Of a DNA stretch of 64,000 bases, positions 11,813 to 23,703 are shown piece after piece. Below the pieces are notes generated by a model. It was not told the DNA's origin. It did not search any database and was given only the letters and a program-made list of their open reading frames with translations. The translations under genes were made by a program, and so were the position numbers. Source of the stretch: Amaranthus tricolor (Eukaryota; Streptophyta; Magnoliopsida; Caryophyllales; Amaranthaceae); contig NC_080062.1 in the NCBI RefSeq assembly GCF_026212465.1, forward strand, positions 7,523,297-7,587,296. Direction: 5' to 3'. Each line of letters starts with the position of its first letter. The first letter of the stretch is position 1.

Positions 11813-12130
11813 GGAAAAAAGCGAGGAAAAGTGTTGTTGGTCGCCAGTGGTAAATGAGGGCGACGGTAAGGCGAGGAACACAATTGGTCGCCAGGTGGAA
11901 AAAGTTATTAGCGACGGGCAAACTGGTCGCCAGTTAGTCGCCAGCGGTAGTATGTTTTTTTGTTTTTATTTTAATCTTTTGCGAATACAGGGCGACGGGC
12001 ATGGAGGTCGCCATTTCGTCGCCAGATGTAAGTGGGCGACGGCTAGATTAGTAGCCCTTTGGTCGCCATTGTTCGTTTGTATTTTTGGAATTTGAATTTG
12101 AAAAATGGCGATGGGTTTGTAATCGTTGTG
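11813..12130. repeat. Left subterminal GGCGAC/GTCGCC array of CACTA
   Basis: Many copies in both orientations of a GGCGA(C)/(G)TCGCC word occur in this short GC-richer zone just inside the left terminus. In the En/Spm family such arrays bind the element's DNA-binding protein and bring the ends together. The 94-residue open frame here is a by-product of the array. Confidence 0.85.
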
Positions 12131-12567
12131 TTGTCGTCATATTTTGTATAAATAAGACGCATAATTGTTATGAAGTGTATATTTCGGAAACCAAAGAATT
12201 AAGAGAGGTTAGTGATTTACTTATTCTATTATGTAGCTTGTTTTTTATGTTTACATGAGTTGTTTTATTTATTTTTATTATTTATATTTAATTTTTATTG
12301 TCATTAATTTGATTTAATTTTATTATTTAATTAGTACATATTTTATTTCCTTTGTTATTTACATGAGTTTTTTTTATATTTTTTTTATTATTTTATATTT
12401 TATTTTTATTGTCATTAATTTGCTTTAATAATTGCTATTAGAATAATTATATTATTATCATATATTGTTATTTTCATGAATTGTTTTATATATTTTAATT
12501 GTCATTAACTTACTTTACTAATCAGTTGAATAATTATATTATTATATTACATATAGGTGTTAAAAAT

Positions 12568-14790
12568 GAATTTTAGGCAACAAAGAAGTTGGATGTACAA
12601 CCGACGAAAAAAATGGAAAGTTTAGTTTAAGATTTATGAGAGGGTTGGAAGAGTTTTTAGATTTTGCTCATACAAATAGCATGAGTTCTGAGATTAGATG
12701 TCCTTGTAAAAAGTGTAAAAATTGTTGTTATAAGGAACCAAATGAAATAAAAGAACATCAAATGAGAAGGGGATTTGTTGAAAATTACTATGAGTGGGAA
12801 TATCATCAAAACACAGAGGTAGGAACAACATTTGATGTTGTAGCGGTAGTGGGAGAGCAATCGTCAAACAATCCAAATCCATACTCACAGACGGTGCATG
12901 ATGTAGTAGCTAATGTATTTCCAGACACTTACCATCAGTTTCTTCCCTCCCAGTATGATGTAGTATCAGTAGATAATGAACCACTGGTACACGTTGACGA
13001 ATATCCAAACCCTCAGTGTCGACAGTTCTTTGAAATGTTAAATTCTGTAAATAGTCCTTTATTTAAAGGTTGTAAAAATCACACCAAGATGTCTATTATT
13101 GGTCGACTTACAAACCTGAAGATAGACCATCGTCTCATTGAGAGGTGTTACGACGATATTTGTGCTATTGTGAACGAAGTGTTACCAGAAGAGAATATGA
13201 TGATAAACAACTTCTATGAAACGAAAAAACAAATAGTTGCCCTAAGATTACCCCGTTGAGAAGATAGATTGTTGTCCTAACGGATGTATGATCTATTGGG
13301 GGAATAATGCGAATGTAACTTGCTGTTATATTTGTGAAACTTCTAGATGGAGAAGAAACAGTAAAGGTGATAAGGTTTCGCGAAAACAATTTCATTATTT
13401 CCCCTGGGCCCTAGATTACAAAGATTGTATGTTTCAGAGGCAACAACTAGGCATATGAGGTGGCATGCAGAGTACCGCACTAAAGATGGAGAGATGATAC
13501 ATCCGTCCGATGCTGAAGCGTGGTTGACATTTAACGACATGCATCCAGACTTTGCAATGGAGACTCGAAACGTGCGGCTTGGTCTGTGTACAGATGGTTT
13601 TAACCCCTTTAAAAGTTCGGGTCAACAGTATTCATCGTGGCCTGTCATTGTTACACCATACAATCTTCCGCCATGGATGTGCATGAAGAAGCTGTATATG
13701 TTCTTGACCGTGATTGTCCCTAGGCCGAGTAATCCAAAGCACAACATTGACTTATATCTTCAACCACTAATACAAGAGCTGAATGTTGTGGGAGGAGGGG
13801 ATTTGTACATTTGATGTGTCAAGAAAGGAGAATTTCCAATTGCGAGCAGCTTTAATGTGGACGATCAATGACTTTCCAGCTTATTCGATGTTGTCTGGGT
13901 GGAGTACTGCAGGCCGATATACTTGCCCTTACTGCATGGATGATTCACAAGCCTTCTACCTTACGCATAGCAAGAAGATGTGTGGTTTGACTGTCATAGA
14001 AGGTTTTTAGATAGAAGTCATCCCTATAGGAGAAATAGAACAAATTTCAGATCAAGCCTTGTTGAGAAAAGAGATCCACCTATTATTCGGTCTGGACATG
14101 AATTGCTTGATGAATTAGACCAGTTTGGTTTTTTGAGAGTCAATGAAGAAGATGCACCGGAACATAATAGGAGGTTAGTAAGTACTCTGCTGGATGGAAG
14201 AAGAGGAGCATATTCTAGGATTTGCGTATATTGAAAAACTAACATGATTCGACATAACTTGGATGTTATGCACATAGAGAAGAATGTTTTTGATAACATT
14301 TTCAACACTTTGTTGTGTGTGCCAAGTAAAACAAAGGATCACATCAAGGGTAGACACGATCTGCGTGAACTTGGTATACGTTCAGAATTGCATCCTATAG
14401 GTCCGTGTACTCTCAAACCTTTATAGTTTTAAATTTAGAATTAATAATAATTCATGTAAAATGTTATTATGATTATATATAGATACGTCTATTCCTAAAG
14501 CTTCCTATATATTAAATGAACAACAGATATGTGCTTTGCTTCAATGGTTGAAAAGTATTAGATTTCCCGATGATTATGTGTCCAATATGGCAAGGAATAT
14601 TGACATGCCAAGCATCAATTGTTCGGCATGAAAAGTCACGACTGTCATGTTTTCATGCAACGCTTAATTCCAATTGCATTCAGAGAATTGCTATCGGTGA
14701 AGGTTTGGGAAGCTCTTACCAAGTTGAACTTATATTTTAGAAGTTTGACAATCACAAAGCTATGTGTGGAGGATTTGAGGAAGATGGAAG
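12568..14790 (+). pseudogene. CACTA TNP2-like transposase, multiply frame-shifted
   Basis: This would be the catalytic transposase that cuts the element ends. The order of domains is a transposase-associated domain (RSWMYNRRKKWKV, then MRGLEEFLDFA and the CPCKKCKN zinc-like cluster, 12570-12800), the Transposase_21 core (CPNGCMIYWG at 13270, RHMRWHA, HPSDAEAW, LGLCTDGFNPF, PYNLPPWMCMK, 13270-13760; GRYTCPYCM near 13920; RHNLDVMHIEKNVFDN near 14250), and the start of a DUF4218-like region (SHDCHVFMQRLIPIAFRELL near 14640). At least five frame changes or stops separate these pieces (near 12630, 13257, 13405, 13785, 14010 and 14235). The C-terminal part of the usual TNP2 is missing. Confidence 0.85.
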
Positions 14791-14959
14791 GGTAGTAATT
14801 GGAAGGGTGTCACCAAATCCACGAAAGATTTTTATTTTAATAAATTTAAGGTATAATTATTATCTAGTTGTTTATTTTCAGACCTATTATATAGACATTA
14901 TTTTATGTATTTTATTTGATGAAACATATATGTATTTAGAAACAATACAAATGGGACCC

Positions 14960-15978
14960 TCGCCTCGAACATTTCTTTCGGGGGTCATGGGAGGAAAAAG
15001 TCGCAAAGCGCTATGCGGATATGCTTTTCAAATGGCGCAGGACGTTGAAAAGCAAGCTTGATTTTAAACCCCCTTCCATCGATAATGAGACTTGGGCGCG
15101 ATCGAAAGCTGATTGGGAACGCCCTGATAATAAAACTGTTTCGGCTAGGAATTCCTCCAATCGACGTGGAGGAAGAGACAAAGCTAAAGCCACCCATATA
15201 GGTGGCTCAGTCCCGCACGCCAGTACAATGCGGGATTTGGTGAGCATTTAGTTAATTAAGTAGTATTATATTGAATTGGTTTATTATCTTTTGTTTAATT
15301 TTAAATTGTTTTTTTTAATATTTCAGGAACAATCGAAAGGTCAAAGACCCACAGCCTATGAAATATTTACACGAACACATGGGGTCTTTTACACTGAAAG
15401 TGGGGATTGTTCGCAATGGACTAATGTCAAGTCACAAAAAGTTAACGTAATAATCTTTTAAACTTATTTATTTCTTTTTTTTTTAACTATCAATTGATAC
15501 TTTGTTTATTTGTAATTGATTTCTTTGTTTTATTAAATGATGAATATCGTGCTTTAATGGAGGAGCATTCAACCCGCGACCCAAATGAAATTTGGTTGGA
15601 TGCTATAAAAAATGTAGAAAGCGGGTCAAGCACAAAAAACAAAAAAAAAACAAAAAGATATTTGGGGTTGGGTCCGCCTCCCAAATTATTTATCCACCTA
15701 AGCCAACGGATATTCCGTCTTCTCAGCCTGCACAACCTGATTATGATGTCATCATTCAACAAAGGTTTGCAGATTTAGAAGCACGGCAAATGGAGTTCAA
15801 CAATCATTTATGGGAAGCGGTACGAATGGGAAATGCTCAAATTGCCTATGAGACTCACCAAAGGCTGACTGAACAAATCCAAAGAGAACGAGAACTCTTT
15901 TTGAAATTTATTCAATCGCATCTCAATTTGTATCAACCCCCTCCTCCACCTCTTCAATCAATGATTAAATATATGTAA
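14960..15978 (+). pseudogene. CACTA TNPA/Ptta-like protein (Transposase_24 type)
   Basis: The second CACTA product is the likely binder of the subterminal repeats. Pieces are FKWRRTLKSKLDFKPP and TWARSKADWERPD (15030-15120), RRGGRDKAKATHIGGSVPH (15165-15220), QRPTAYEIFTRTH (15341-15380) and YRALMEEHSTRDPNEIWLDA (15543-15605), ending with a charged helical tail and stop at 15976-15978. AT-rich gaps at about 15240-15327 and 15445-15540 behave as introns (TTTCAG acceptor at 15322-15327). A frame change near 15640, in a run of A, connects the last part. I call it a pseudogene because of that change, though a correct splice model might rescue it. Confidence 0.7.
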
Positions 15979-16110
15979 TTTTTATGACTTTGTAAATAAA
16001 CTTTTGTTTTTTATATAATATGTCCCAACTCTTTATTTTTTTTTTATTTGTTTTATGTGTATATATTTTTATCTTAATATTACAACAAATATAAAATATA
16101 TATAAATACA

Positions 16111-16116
<6 letters not shown>

Positions 16117-16206
<90 letters not shown>
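16117..16206. repeat. (AT)n microsatellite inside CACTA
   Basis: An almost pure AT dinucleotide run of about 90 bp lies between the TNPA-like gene and the right subterminal array. The overlapping open frames on the minus strand are artefacts of this run. Confidence 0.95.
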
Positions 16207-16209
<3 letters not shown>

Positions 16210-16225
16210 GCGAATTAAAAAATCT

Positions 16226-16590
16226 GTTGTTTCCTGGCGACCACATGGCGACAAAGGCATGGTCGCCCCAGCCAGGCGACGGAACGACTAGGAAAAAGTT
16301 TTCGCCCAGATGGCGACGAAGTTCTGGTCGCAGGTTGGTCGCCTTCTGCTGGCGAGAGATTTGGCGAGGAGAGTTCTCGTCGCCATGTTAGACTGCTTTT
16401 GGCGAGCGGTGGTCGTCGCCAGGTGGTCGCCCAATGGTATCTGAAAATTTGGCGAGGGCATGGCGTCCACTTTTAATTTAGCGACAAACGAAAAGGCGAC
16501 CGCCTTGGTTCCTGATGCCAACCCGTCGCCCGACCCACTTTTTGACCATTTAGCTATCAAAGGGCGACGAAATGTGTTGTCGCAATTTTT
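16226..16590. repeat. Right subterminal GGCGAC/GTCGCC array of CACTA
   Basis: This is the counterpart of the left array, with many GGCGAC and GTCGCC words in both orientations up to about 20 bp from the right terminus. It is denser than the left array. Confidence 0.85.
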
Positions 16591-16961
16591 TAGTTCTTTT
16601 GTTGTGATATAATATAAAAGAATGATAACGGAGTTGGTTTGACATACATGCAAATAAGTATTTGATCCACCCTATACTAGTAGCTATAATTCACCACTTC
16701 ATTGACACTTCATTAGAGGGAACCAAACCAAAATAAAATTTTACACTAAATGAGTAGACCCTTGAACATGTACCTATCCCTACCCTAACCTATAAAATCT
16801 AGTCAATTACTGTAATTTGCATATCATTAAAAACAATTTTTTAAATGAAATTACACTTTTTTTTTTAATGATTTATAAATTACAGTGATTGGTTAGTATG
16901 TATTCACAAGTTTTCTAAATTTTGATTAACTCAATTTGATATGATACTTGAAAGAGATCAT

Positions 16962-17179
16962 TTAACACTTATAATTACATGCAATACTGAATAACTCTTC
17001 CATGGTATCAGGCAGGACAATAAGTTTTCCAAACTGCTGCTTCTCTTCCATATAATCACTTTGTGGTTGCATATTAATAGTAACTCTGATCTTATTCTAG
17101 AATAATAACAACTGCTATAAACATAATCCTCAACTTTGTGCTGCTCCAAATAACCTTGGTGTTCCATCGTTTTGAGCTT
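16962..17179 (-). pseudogene. KAT-type K+ channel, KHA-domain exon, damaged
   Basis: Read on the minus strand after an acceptor (TTTTCAG, exon from 17179). From 17087 one frame gives RVTINMQPQSDY, then QFGKLIVLPDTMEELFSIA, which fits the C-terminal KHA domain of plant Shaker channels (pattern R-V-x-I then GKL-x-x-LP-x-x-x-EEL). The upstream part of the exon (MEHQGYLEQHKVEDY) is in another frame, so a small indel near 17090 breaks it. The KHA reading also stops early (TAA at 16962) or would need a donor at GCAT|GTAATT. The next exon would lie where the CACTA element now ends. Assignment rests on motif memory plus position downstream of the C-linker exon. Confidence 0.5.
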
Positions 17180-17958
17180 CTGAAAAGAATTTGAAAACAA
17201 ATAACATGAAATTTCTGTTACCATATAAAACGAAACCACTACTTAACTGATTTTGCATATTCGACTTATTATATTTGTCAGCTTAAAATGGCGAATCAAT
17301 AATTTATATGGTGTTGGTTTGATAAATGACGGTTATTTGCTGATTAAGTTAACTTATTTGATCTGCTGGAAGTATTGAATGTGTTGTTGGTTTTTGAGCA
17401 GTAGTAGATTTAGAAATTTGTTTATTTGGTTGTTGGATTGTTTATTTGGCGTGTTTGACCAGCTAGTAAGCTAAGCATTGGTTGTTTTTGTTGGTTTTTA
17501 AACTAGTTGGATAACCCGATTCTCTATGGAAATGTTTGGCAAAATTACGTATAGGTTGTTGGTAGTTTGTTAGACAATAAGCCAATAAAAATGCCAATTA
17601 GAACATCTTATTCATTTTGGCGTTCGAAATACATTTTGATGGTTTGACTAACCAATAAGCCAAAAGCTAACAAAAAAAGCCAAAAACCAAACACCCACAT
17701 AGGCTTTCTTTGTAGATGGTTTTTGGCCAGTTTTTTTTTTAATTAAGTTGACTTCTTGATTGATTAGATAGACCAAAATTCGTTTTGGTAAATGGATTTA
17801 AGCCATAATTTTAGAACTTTCTTTATTGTTGGCTCACTGTTTATTAATTAATTTAAGTAGTCAACAACCAATAGTTAATTTTAAGAAACAATGTAACATC
17901 ATTGCTAAACTACAACAAAAAAACATTATTAGCATCTAAAGATGTTAAGAGATCATAC
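17180..17958. other. K+ channel intron remnant, cNBD exons absent
   Basis: In an intact KAT gene the cyclic-nucleotide-binding-like domain lies between the C-linker and KHA exons. I find no open frame or motif for it in these 780 bp. The sequence is AT-rich, with MITE-like words such as CCAATAAGCCAAAAGCTAAC near 17650. Confidence 0.55.
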
Positions 17959-18198
17959 CAATTGGAGTAGAAAATGTGGAGAAACTCCACAGAAAAGATG
18001 AACTTGTTGGACAATAGGAAAGAAGACATACTGTGCAATGTTTGATCTAAGAGCTTTGGGCAGATGATTTAGAGTCTCTTCTTGTTTTAGTCCTTCTGTT
18101 TTGAACTTCAGACAGACATGTGACAGAATCTGGTCCTGTATTTTTGGAGGAAGCTGATTTCGAGACCCGAATTCTGAGCATGCCCTGATTATATCCCT
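17959..18198 (-). pseudogene. KAT1-like K+ channel, C-linker exon
   Basis: An 80-codon exon of an inward-rectifying Shaker K+ channel, flanked by a proper acceptor (TTTACAG, exon from 18198) and donor (TTG|GTATGA at 17959). It reads RDIIRACSEFGSRNQLPP, then IQDQILSHVCLKFKTEGLKQ, and ends FCGVSPHFLLQL. The FKTEGLKQ-ETLN run and FFPIV point to the KAT1/KAT2 group rather than AKT1, which has a two-residue-longer RTDSEGLQQ. This is the cytoplasmic linker that couples the pore to the ligand-like domain. The exon itself is open and starts in phase 0, matching the end of the pore exon at 30583, about 12.4 kb upstream on the same strand. Listed as pseudogene because the rest of the gene is broken or absent. 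Confidence 0.85.
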
Positions 18199-18515
18199 CT
18201 GTAAATCCAATGTATATTATATGAGCACTTGACTAAACCCATAATTCGCTAATCTCTTTGTGAATTGCGAATGAAAATAGCGAACTATGATATATTCTTG
18301 GGTAATTTGGTCCATTGTGAGCCAATGACGAATTCAGAATAAAAAAATGTAACACTTTTAGTTGTTAGTCTTTCAATGACGAGTACAAATTTGTAGTTCT
18401 ATATAAAAGCAAAAACCAAAATCAAGCATAGGATAGCCACATGTTAATCTCTTATTAAAAATTTTCCCTCCTAAGTACAAAGGGCAAAATAGTCACATTA
18501 TAATTATAAAATTTG

Positions 18516-18850
18516 TGATTTTATTTTTATATAAACTAATAAATAAAAAAGAGTAATATTATTCTGTTGTTTAAAAATTTTAGTTAGCCAAATATCTAGG
18601 ATAAAATCTCTTACATAGCAACTACACGTCTACACGTGCTTTATTGATTTAAAAAGAACGTAACAAACTAACATCATTTATTTTACCCCAAATAACGTGT
18701 ATTAGTCTCTTACTTTGTTGAGCTTCAAATATGCATAGATTTTGGGATTTTTATATATAAAACAATAAATAAAGGTGTAGTATTACTCTGTCATTTAAAA
18801 TTTAATTAGTCAAATATCTAGGAGATAATTTCTCACAAAGCGACTATATT
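18516..18850. repeat. Direct repeat pair in channel intron
   Basis: A block of about 105 bp at 18516-18620 (with TATATAAACTAATAAATAAA, AGTAATATTATTCTGT and CAAATATCTAGGA) recurs in diverged form at 18742-18850. Both end near TCTCACAAAG/TCTTACATAG. It is probably an old tandem or transposon-derived duplication. Confidence 0.6.
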
Positions 18851-19200
18851 CATAAACTGTTGTTTAACATTTGATTTAACGTTTGATTTAAAAATAAAAC
18901 AATAAAAAAAAACATGATTTATCCCCTTAAATATCTGTAACAAGAAATTTACACGCAATATGAATACTAAACAAATCTTTTAAGATTACTATCGGAACTA
19001 TATACCAAAATAAAATATATGAGAAATTTCAAATTTTAAAATACTACATTAAATTAAACATTAGAAATTTGTATATCTACAAATAAAGAAACAAAATTGA
19101 ACTTATTTTAACTCAACTAAAATTCGAAACCACTTCTATATAAAGTGGGATTTTCATATAAGAGTATAAGAAGAAAATTGAACGGAATAAGAGAGAAATT

Positions 19201-19612
19201 TTTTGGTTACCCCTAATTTCCATTGGAATTACAATTTCCTAGGAATTGCATTTTAGTGTTGTTCCAAGGAAGTTAATTACAAAGGGAGGACCTTGGTTAA
19301 TGGAAATTCCCATAGGAATTTATTTCCTATCATAACAACCAAACAAAAATATATACATTTTAGGAATTTCATTATCACCGACCAAACTTATACGTCTCTT
19401 TATCTTTCTCAAGTCGAGGAACTTTTTTGGCCACGCTTTTTTTTATGGGTTGAGTTGCCGCCGTCCTTCCTCCCCAAACCTTGTCTATAGTTTTTCTATG
19501 AGTGGGATACATTAGATAGGATGATGATGATTCTAAGAATTTGATGTAGGAATTTATTTCCCATGAAATACAATTTCCTATGGGAATTAATTTCCTAAAG
19601 CAACCAAACAAG
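19201..19612. mobile_element. Foldback MITE-like element
   Basis: The two ends are complementary: TTTGGTTACCCCTAATTTCC at the left, and a right end reading AATTTCCTAAAGCAACCAAA. Internal copies of GGAATT-CCATAGGAAATT-type words in both orientations make the element highly self-complementary. No coding capacity or certain target duplication is seen. Confidence 0.5.
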
Positions 19613-19972
19613 CTTAGAGTAAAAAAATACCACATAATGAATTCAACAAATTATAACTATATTGAAGACATTAACCCTGTCTATAGTTTTGATTTGATAG
19701 ACCAACAGTAAGTCTTAATATCGTTTGTTTTTTTTTTTAATTTTTATTTTCTTTGTTAAGAAATTTTATGAATTCTAAACCTAATCTTCACTTCTACAAT
19801 ATTAACGTGCATAATTATCAAGGAAAAATACATTGTTGTGTACACTTTTTGGGCGAACCGTGGAAAAATTAATTAATTACATTGATTTGCATCGACAACC
19901 TATCTACCTTATAATACGGTTTGAAAAGATAAACATTTGGAATAAAAAAATAAATTTAATTCTGAATTCAAA

Positions 19973-22271
19973 TGTAACAGCCCGACTTACCGTTGACTGA
20001 GTAAACAGGGTCATCACGGGGTTTATATCCCAAGAAAAACCGAAATCACACTTCTAAAACTTAAGTAAAGGGACACCAGCTCTTTAACGTAACTAACTCA
20101 GCTATATCTCCAAAACAAACATCTAACTAAAGCAAGGGTAATTATACAATTCTCTACAAGTCCGAAATAACCAACACAGCCAAATCAAATTTATATTTAT
20201 CCAAAATTCCTAATTCAAATCTATAATTCCTAAATGCTCAGCTCAATTTACATCCTTGGAATCTCTATTCTCCTCCGCTAATCCGTTATTCCCGACTGGT
20301 CCCGATCTGTAGGCAAGCTAAAAGTTGGAAACAACAGATGGTCAGATTAAACTGAATAAGAAGTAACAATCCAAAACAACAAACACAGTAATTCAAATCA
20401 TAGGTTTAAAAGCAACATCATTTCCCTAGATCTATAGCTTTAAGGCTATGTCACTCTCGAGTGAAGCTAGTCAATATCTGAATGACAATTCGCTTCAAAA
20501 ACAGGGAGTAGGGAACAATGTTCCTCAACTCCGTCAATGACCAGCTCACAAGCCCCGATCCATTGACATATCTCAATATCAGCATAAGCATTCACAACAA
20601 TATTTGTCTCAACAATTTTCAAATCAAAGAGTTTTAACAAAAAGTTTATTTTCAAGAAAGTAGTCTGGCCAGACCCTTTAAGAGACTGCTACTACTCACC
20701 AAAAAGAACGCTTCAAGAGGCTAAGTTTGGTACTCCGCGATCACTAGAACGGCTCCTCGATAATGTCGCCTCCTGAAGCATAACAAATATAGCATCACAA
20801 CAAAGCATACGATTCTACAACTAGGTTCATATAACTCATTGCATCTCATTCTAATAATGCATCTTAGTTCCACCTTCTATTCTAATATTTCTCATTTCAG
20901 CGATTGTGCAAGTCCTAACTCCAACCCTCAATATCATCAAAATTATTAACCTTGCTTTAGTCTAGCTTATATTCTTGTAAAGATTATATGTCTCCACAAT
21001 TTCCTTGTATTCTAATTTAAACACTTCCATTTCATCTAAACTCAAAACCAAGAAACTAAACAAGATTTACAAACTATCCAAAAGCAAGATTCAGCTAGTT
21101 TATCCATTCAACTAATAATTTCCACACAACCCTAGATACTCTCAAGAACAACCAATCATACATAACAAAGGGTTATATCCAACACTTACATTTACCCAAC
21201 TATTCGCTTAATAACAACAAGATTTATCCACATTAGTAGTTTCACAAGAGTCTCCTAATATTCAAGAACATCAAATTCCATAATCTTTCTACATCTAACA
21301 TCTAACAATATTCTAATCTTTGTAAATTGCGTACTAATCAATAATTCCAACAAATTTTTTCAATATTCCACAATTAATTTTAGAATTCTTCCCCAAAACT
21401 CCTCAATCACAATCTCTTATAAACACATATCAATCATCACATAACTCACTAAAATCACATTTTCCATGAATTTCCAATTTAACGACTCATCTACTAACTC
21501 ATACACATTCCAAGATTCATCAACATTTAGGCTTCATACATGGTTAAGAATTAAACAAGTGAAAGTATGCCAATGGAACTAATTTCTATATGAATAAGAG
21601 TATGATTATTAAAGAAAAACAAAGAAAGAATTCAAGAAGGACTACCTTTTGTTTGCAGCAGCAAGAAACGAAGAAAATTTCAGAATCAACACTTTGTTTT
21701 CGACTTGGATTTGATGTTCAATCAACAAGACCAAAACTCACTCAATCTTCCCCAAATCGACAGAATTCAAGTCAAGGGACGAAGTTTTCGGCTCCTTCTA
21801 CACTTATGGTGGTTCGAAATTAGAGAAAAGGTAAAGAGATTGCTGAAATAATGTGTCGAAAATCAAAGAAGGAATCAAGTAAATTATACCTGATTAGCTT
21901 TAGTTCGTTACTTTTTCAAAAAAAACAAGCGAAGGACTTCGTTTCTTGAAGAATCAGGAGCGAAATCAGATGAATAACGACATTGTTGCTTCGAAATTAG
22001 ATGAAGGTTATGGTGTTAGGGCTGTGATTTCCTTTGAAGGTCGAAGACAAGGAAGACGACGACCATTGTTGTTCTTCTTGCGAGATCAAAGTCAAGGATT
22101 CAGAGGGAGAAAGAATTTGAGGAAGAAGAAATCAGAGAAAGAAAGAATTTGAGGAACAAGAAATTAGAGAAAGAAAGAATTTGAGGAAGAAGAAATCAGA
22201 GAAAGACATTACTGATTTTCCTTTGGGTTCCCACGAGTGAGAGGGAGAAAGATTTAATATATATTTATTTA

Positions 22272-22335
<64 letters not shown>

Positions 22336-22421
22336 TTTATATTATGTATATGTAGGGTCATTCTCGTACCTACAATTATTTTAAATTCACTCGTCTTAAT
22401 TATTAATTTCCAAATGTTACA
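19973..22421 (-). repeat. 3' LTR of the gypsy element
   Basis: The downstream LTR, ending the minus-strand element. It begins TGTAACAGCCCGAC on the plus strand and ends AAATGTTACA. A (TTA)n microsatellite at about 22270-22336 is longer than in the 5' LTR. It is also where the element's transcript should terminate. The polypurine tract expected just upstream (22422 onward) is weak. Confidence 0.95.
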
Positions 22422-22428
22422 TTCTAAC

Positions 22429-22680
22429 CAACTTGAAATGAACTTTGTCCTCGAAGTTAAACTAAGTCTCAAGCACATACTCAAATATCCAGCTATCATA
22501 CATATCATAAGGCTATGTTACCCAATTACTCATACTTTATGTACTGAAAGAATCTATATCACACGTACTAACTATGTGAACCCACCAAACTTTAAGGCCT
22601 AGCATAGTTAAAACTTAGTATTATTCCGAAATCTTATGATTCTACCCAAGTTAGAATGAAGTTCGTCCTCGAACTTAACT
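22429..22680. repeat. Duplicated TCCTCGAA motif near gypsy 3' LTR
   Basis: Two related blocks, at about 22429-22462 and 22645-22682, contain ATGAACTTTGTCCTCGAAGT and ATGAAGTTCGTCCTCGAACT. On the minus strand each carries TTCGAGGAC. I recall similar words in the 3' untranslated zone of Tekay-like elements; their role is unknown. Confidence 0.6.
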
Positions 22681-22739
22681 TTCTAAGACTAATGAGATGC
22701 AATAACTATATGGCGATAAACACAGAAATACCTGAGTAA

Positions 22740-23703
22740 ACAGCCAGGGATAATCGCGTCTCATGGCATCTTCTGCCTCCCACGTGTCTTCTTCGGTAAC
22801 GTGATTAGATCATAGCACCTTCACAAGCGCTACACTACCCCGACGTGTATCACGCGTCTTCCTATCTAGGATCTGAACGGGAGTCTTCTCATACTGTAAG
22901 GTGCCATCCAAGGTCAAGTATTCGGGCTGAAGAACGTGTGAATCATCCCTGATGTATTGTCTCAGCTGAGATACGTGAAACACATCATGCACTCGATCAA
23001 TAGACGCAGGTAACGCAAGTCGATACGCTACCTCGCCTATGCGCTCAAGGATCTCGTAAGGTCCAATGAATCTTGGACTGAGCTTACCCTTCTTCCCAAA
23101 CCTCATCACACCTCTAGTTGGTGAGACTCGGAGAAAGACTTTATTTCCAACTTGAAATTCAAGAGGTCGACATCGTTGATCTGCATAACTCTTTTGCCTA
23201 TCCTGAGCTGCTTTCATCCTCTTGCGTATCAACTGAACTTGCTCGATCATTTCCTGAATCAAAGGCGGTCCCACAGCTACCGTATCCGAAATATCATCCC
23301 AACATACGGAGCTACGACAACTACGAGCATAAAGTGCCTCAAATGGTGCCATTCCAATACTTGAATGATAACTGTTATTGTACGAGAATTCTATCATATC
23401 CAACTTATCGTCCCATGAACCACCAAAATCTAAGACACAAGCTCGTAGCATATCCTCAAGTGTCTATATAGTCCGCTCTGTCTGTCCGTCTGTAGCTGGG
23501 TGAAACGCTGTGCTCATTCTTAATTCAGTACCCAAAGAGTCCTGTAGCTTTTGCCAAAAATTAGACAAAAACCTAGCATCTCTATCTGAAACTATGTCTT
23601 GTGGGACTCCGTGATGTCTCACCACTTGCTGTCGATAAGCTAAAGCCAACTGATGCTTGTTCCAAGTATCCTTCATCGGAATGAAATGCGCCGATTTGGT
23701 CAG
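22740..23703 (-). pseudogene. pol: integrase core and chromodomain-like tail
   Basis: This is the continuation of pol in the same frame after the stop at 23704. It has LTKSAHFIPMK, VSDRDARFLSNFW (second core Asp), FHPATDGQTERTI, then TAG at 23464 in place of glutamine. YNNSYHSSIGMAPFEALY and the GKLSPRFIGPYEILERIG module and HDVFHVSQLRQY follow. A TGA at 22810 replaces tryptophan (VKVLW), after which EEDTWEAEDAMRRDYPWLF resembles a reduced chromodomain. Confidence 0.9.

Larger units (their letters stand above)
11785..16606 (+). mobile_element. CACTA (En/Spm) DNA transposon, full length
   Basis: The left end is CACTACAAATAAC at 11785 and the right end reads GTTGTG at 16606, a one-base variant of the inverted CACTAC terminus. 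The 3-bp target duplication ATA lies at 11782-11784 and 16607-16609. Both subterminal zones are packed with GGCGAC/GTCGCC words (about 11813-12130 and 16226-16590), the expected binding arrays for the TNPA-type protein. The interior encodes a TNP2-like transposase, then a TNPA/Ptta-like protein, both on the plus strand and both damaged. The element is about 4.8 kb. Confidence 0.9.

Noticed and set aside
15965..16260. Two minus-strand frames of 60-90 codons over the AT microsatellite
   Set aside because: They translate to repeated Tyr-Ile from a pure AT run and have no gene context.
21590..22152. Plus-strand frames of 77 and 68 residues in the gypsy LTR, repeated at 29340-29902
   Set aside because: Present in both LTRs because the LTRs are copies, and antisense to the element. 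No domain is recognisable.
22422..22440. Polypurine tract next to the gypsy 3' LTR
   Set aside because: The expected minus-strand tract is mixed (GTTGGTTAGAA), not a clear purine run. I do not call it.
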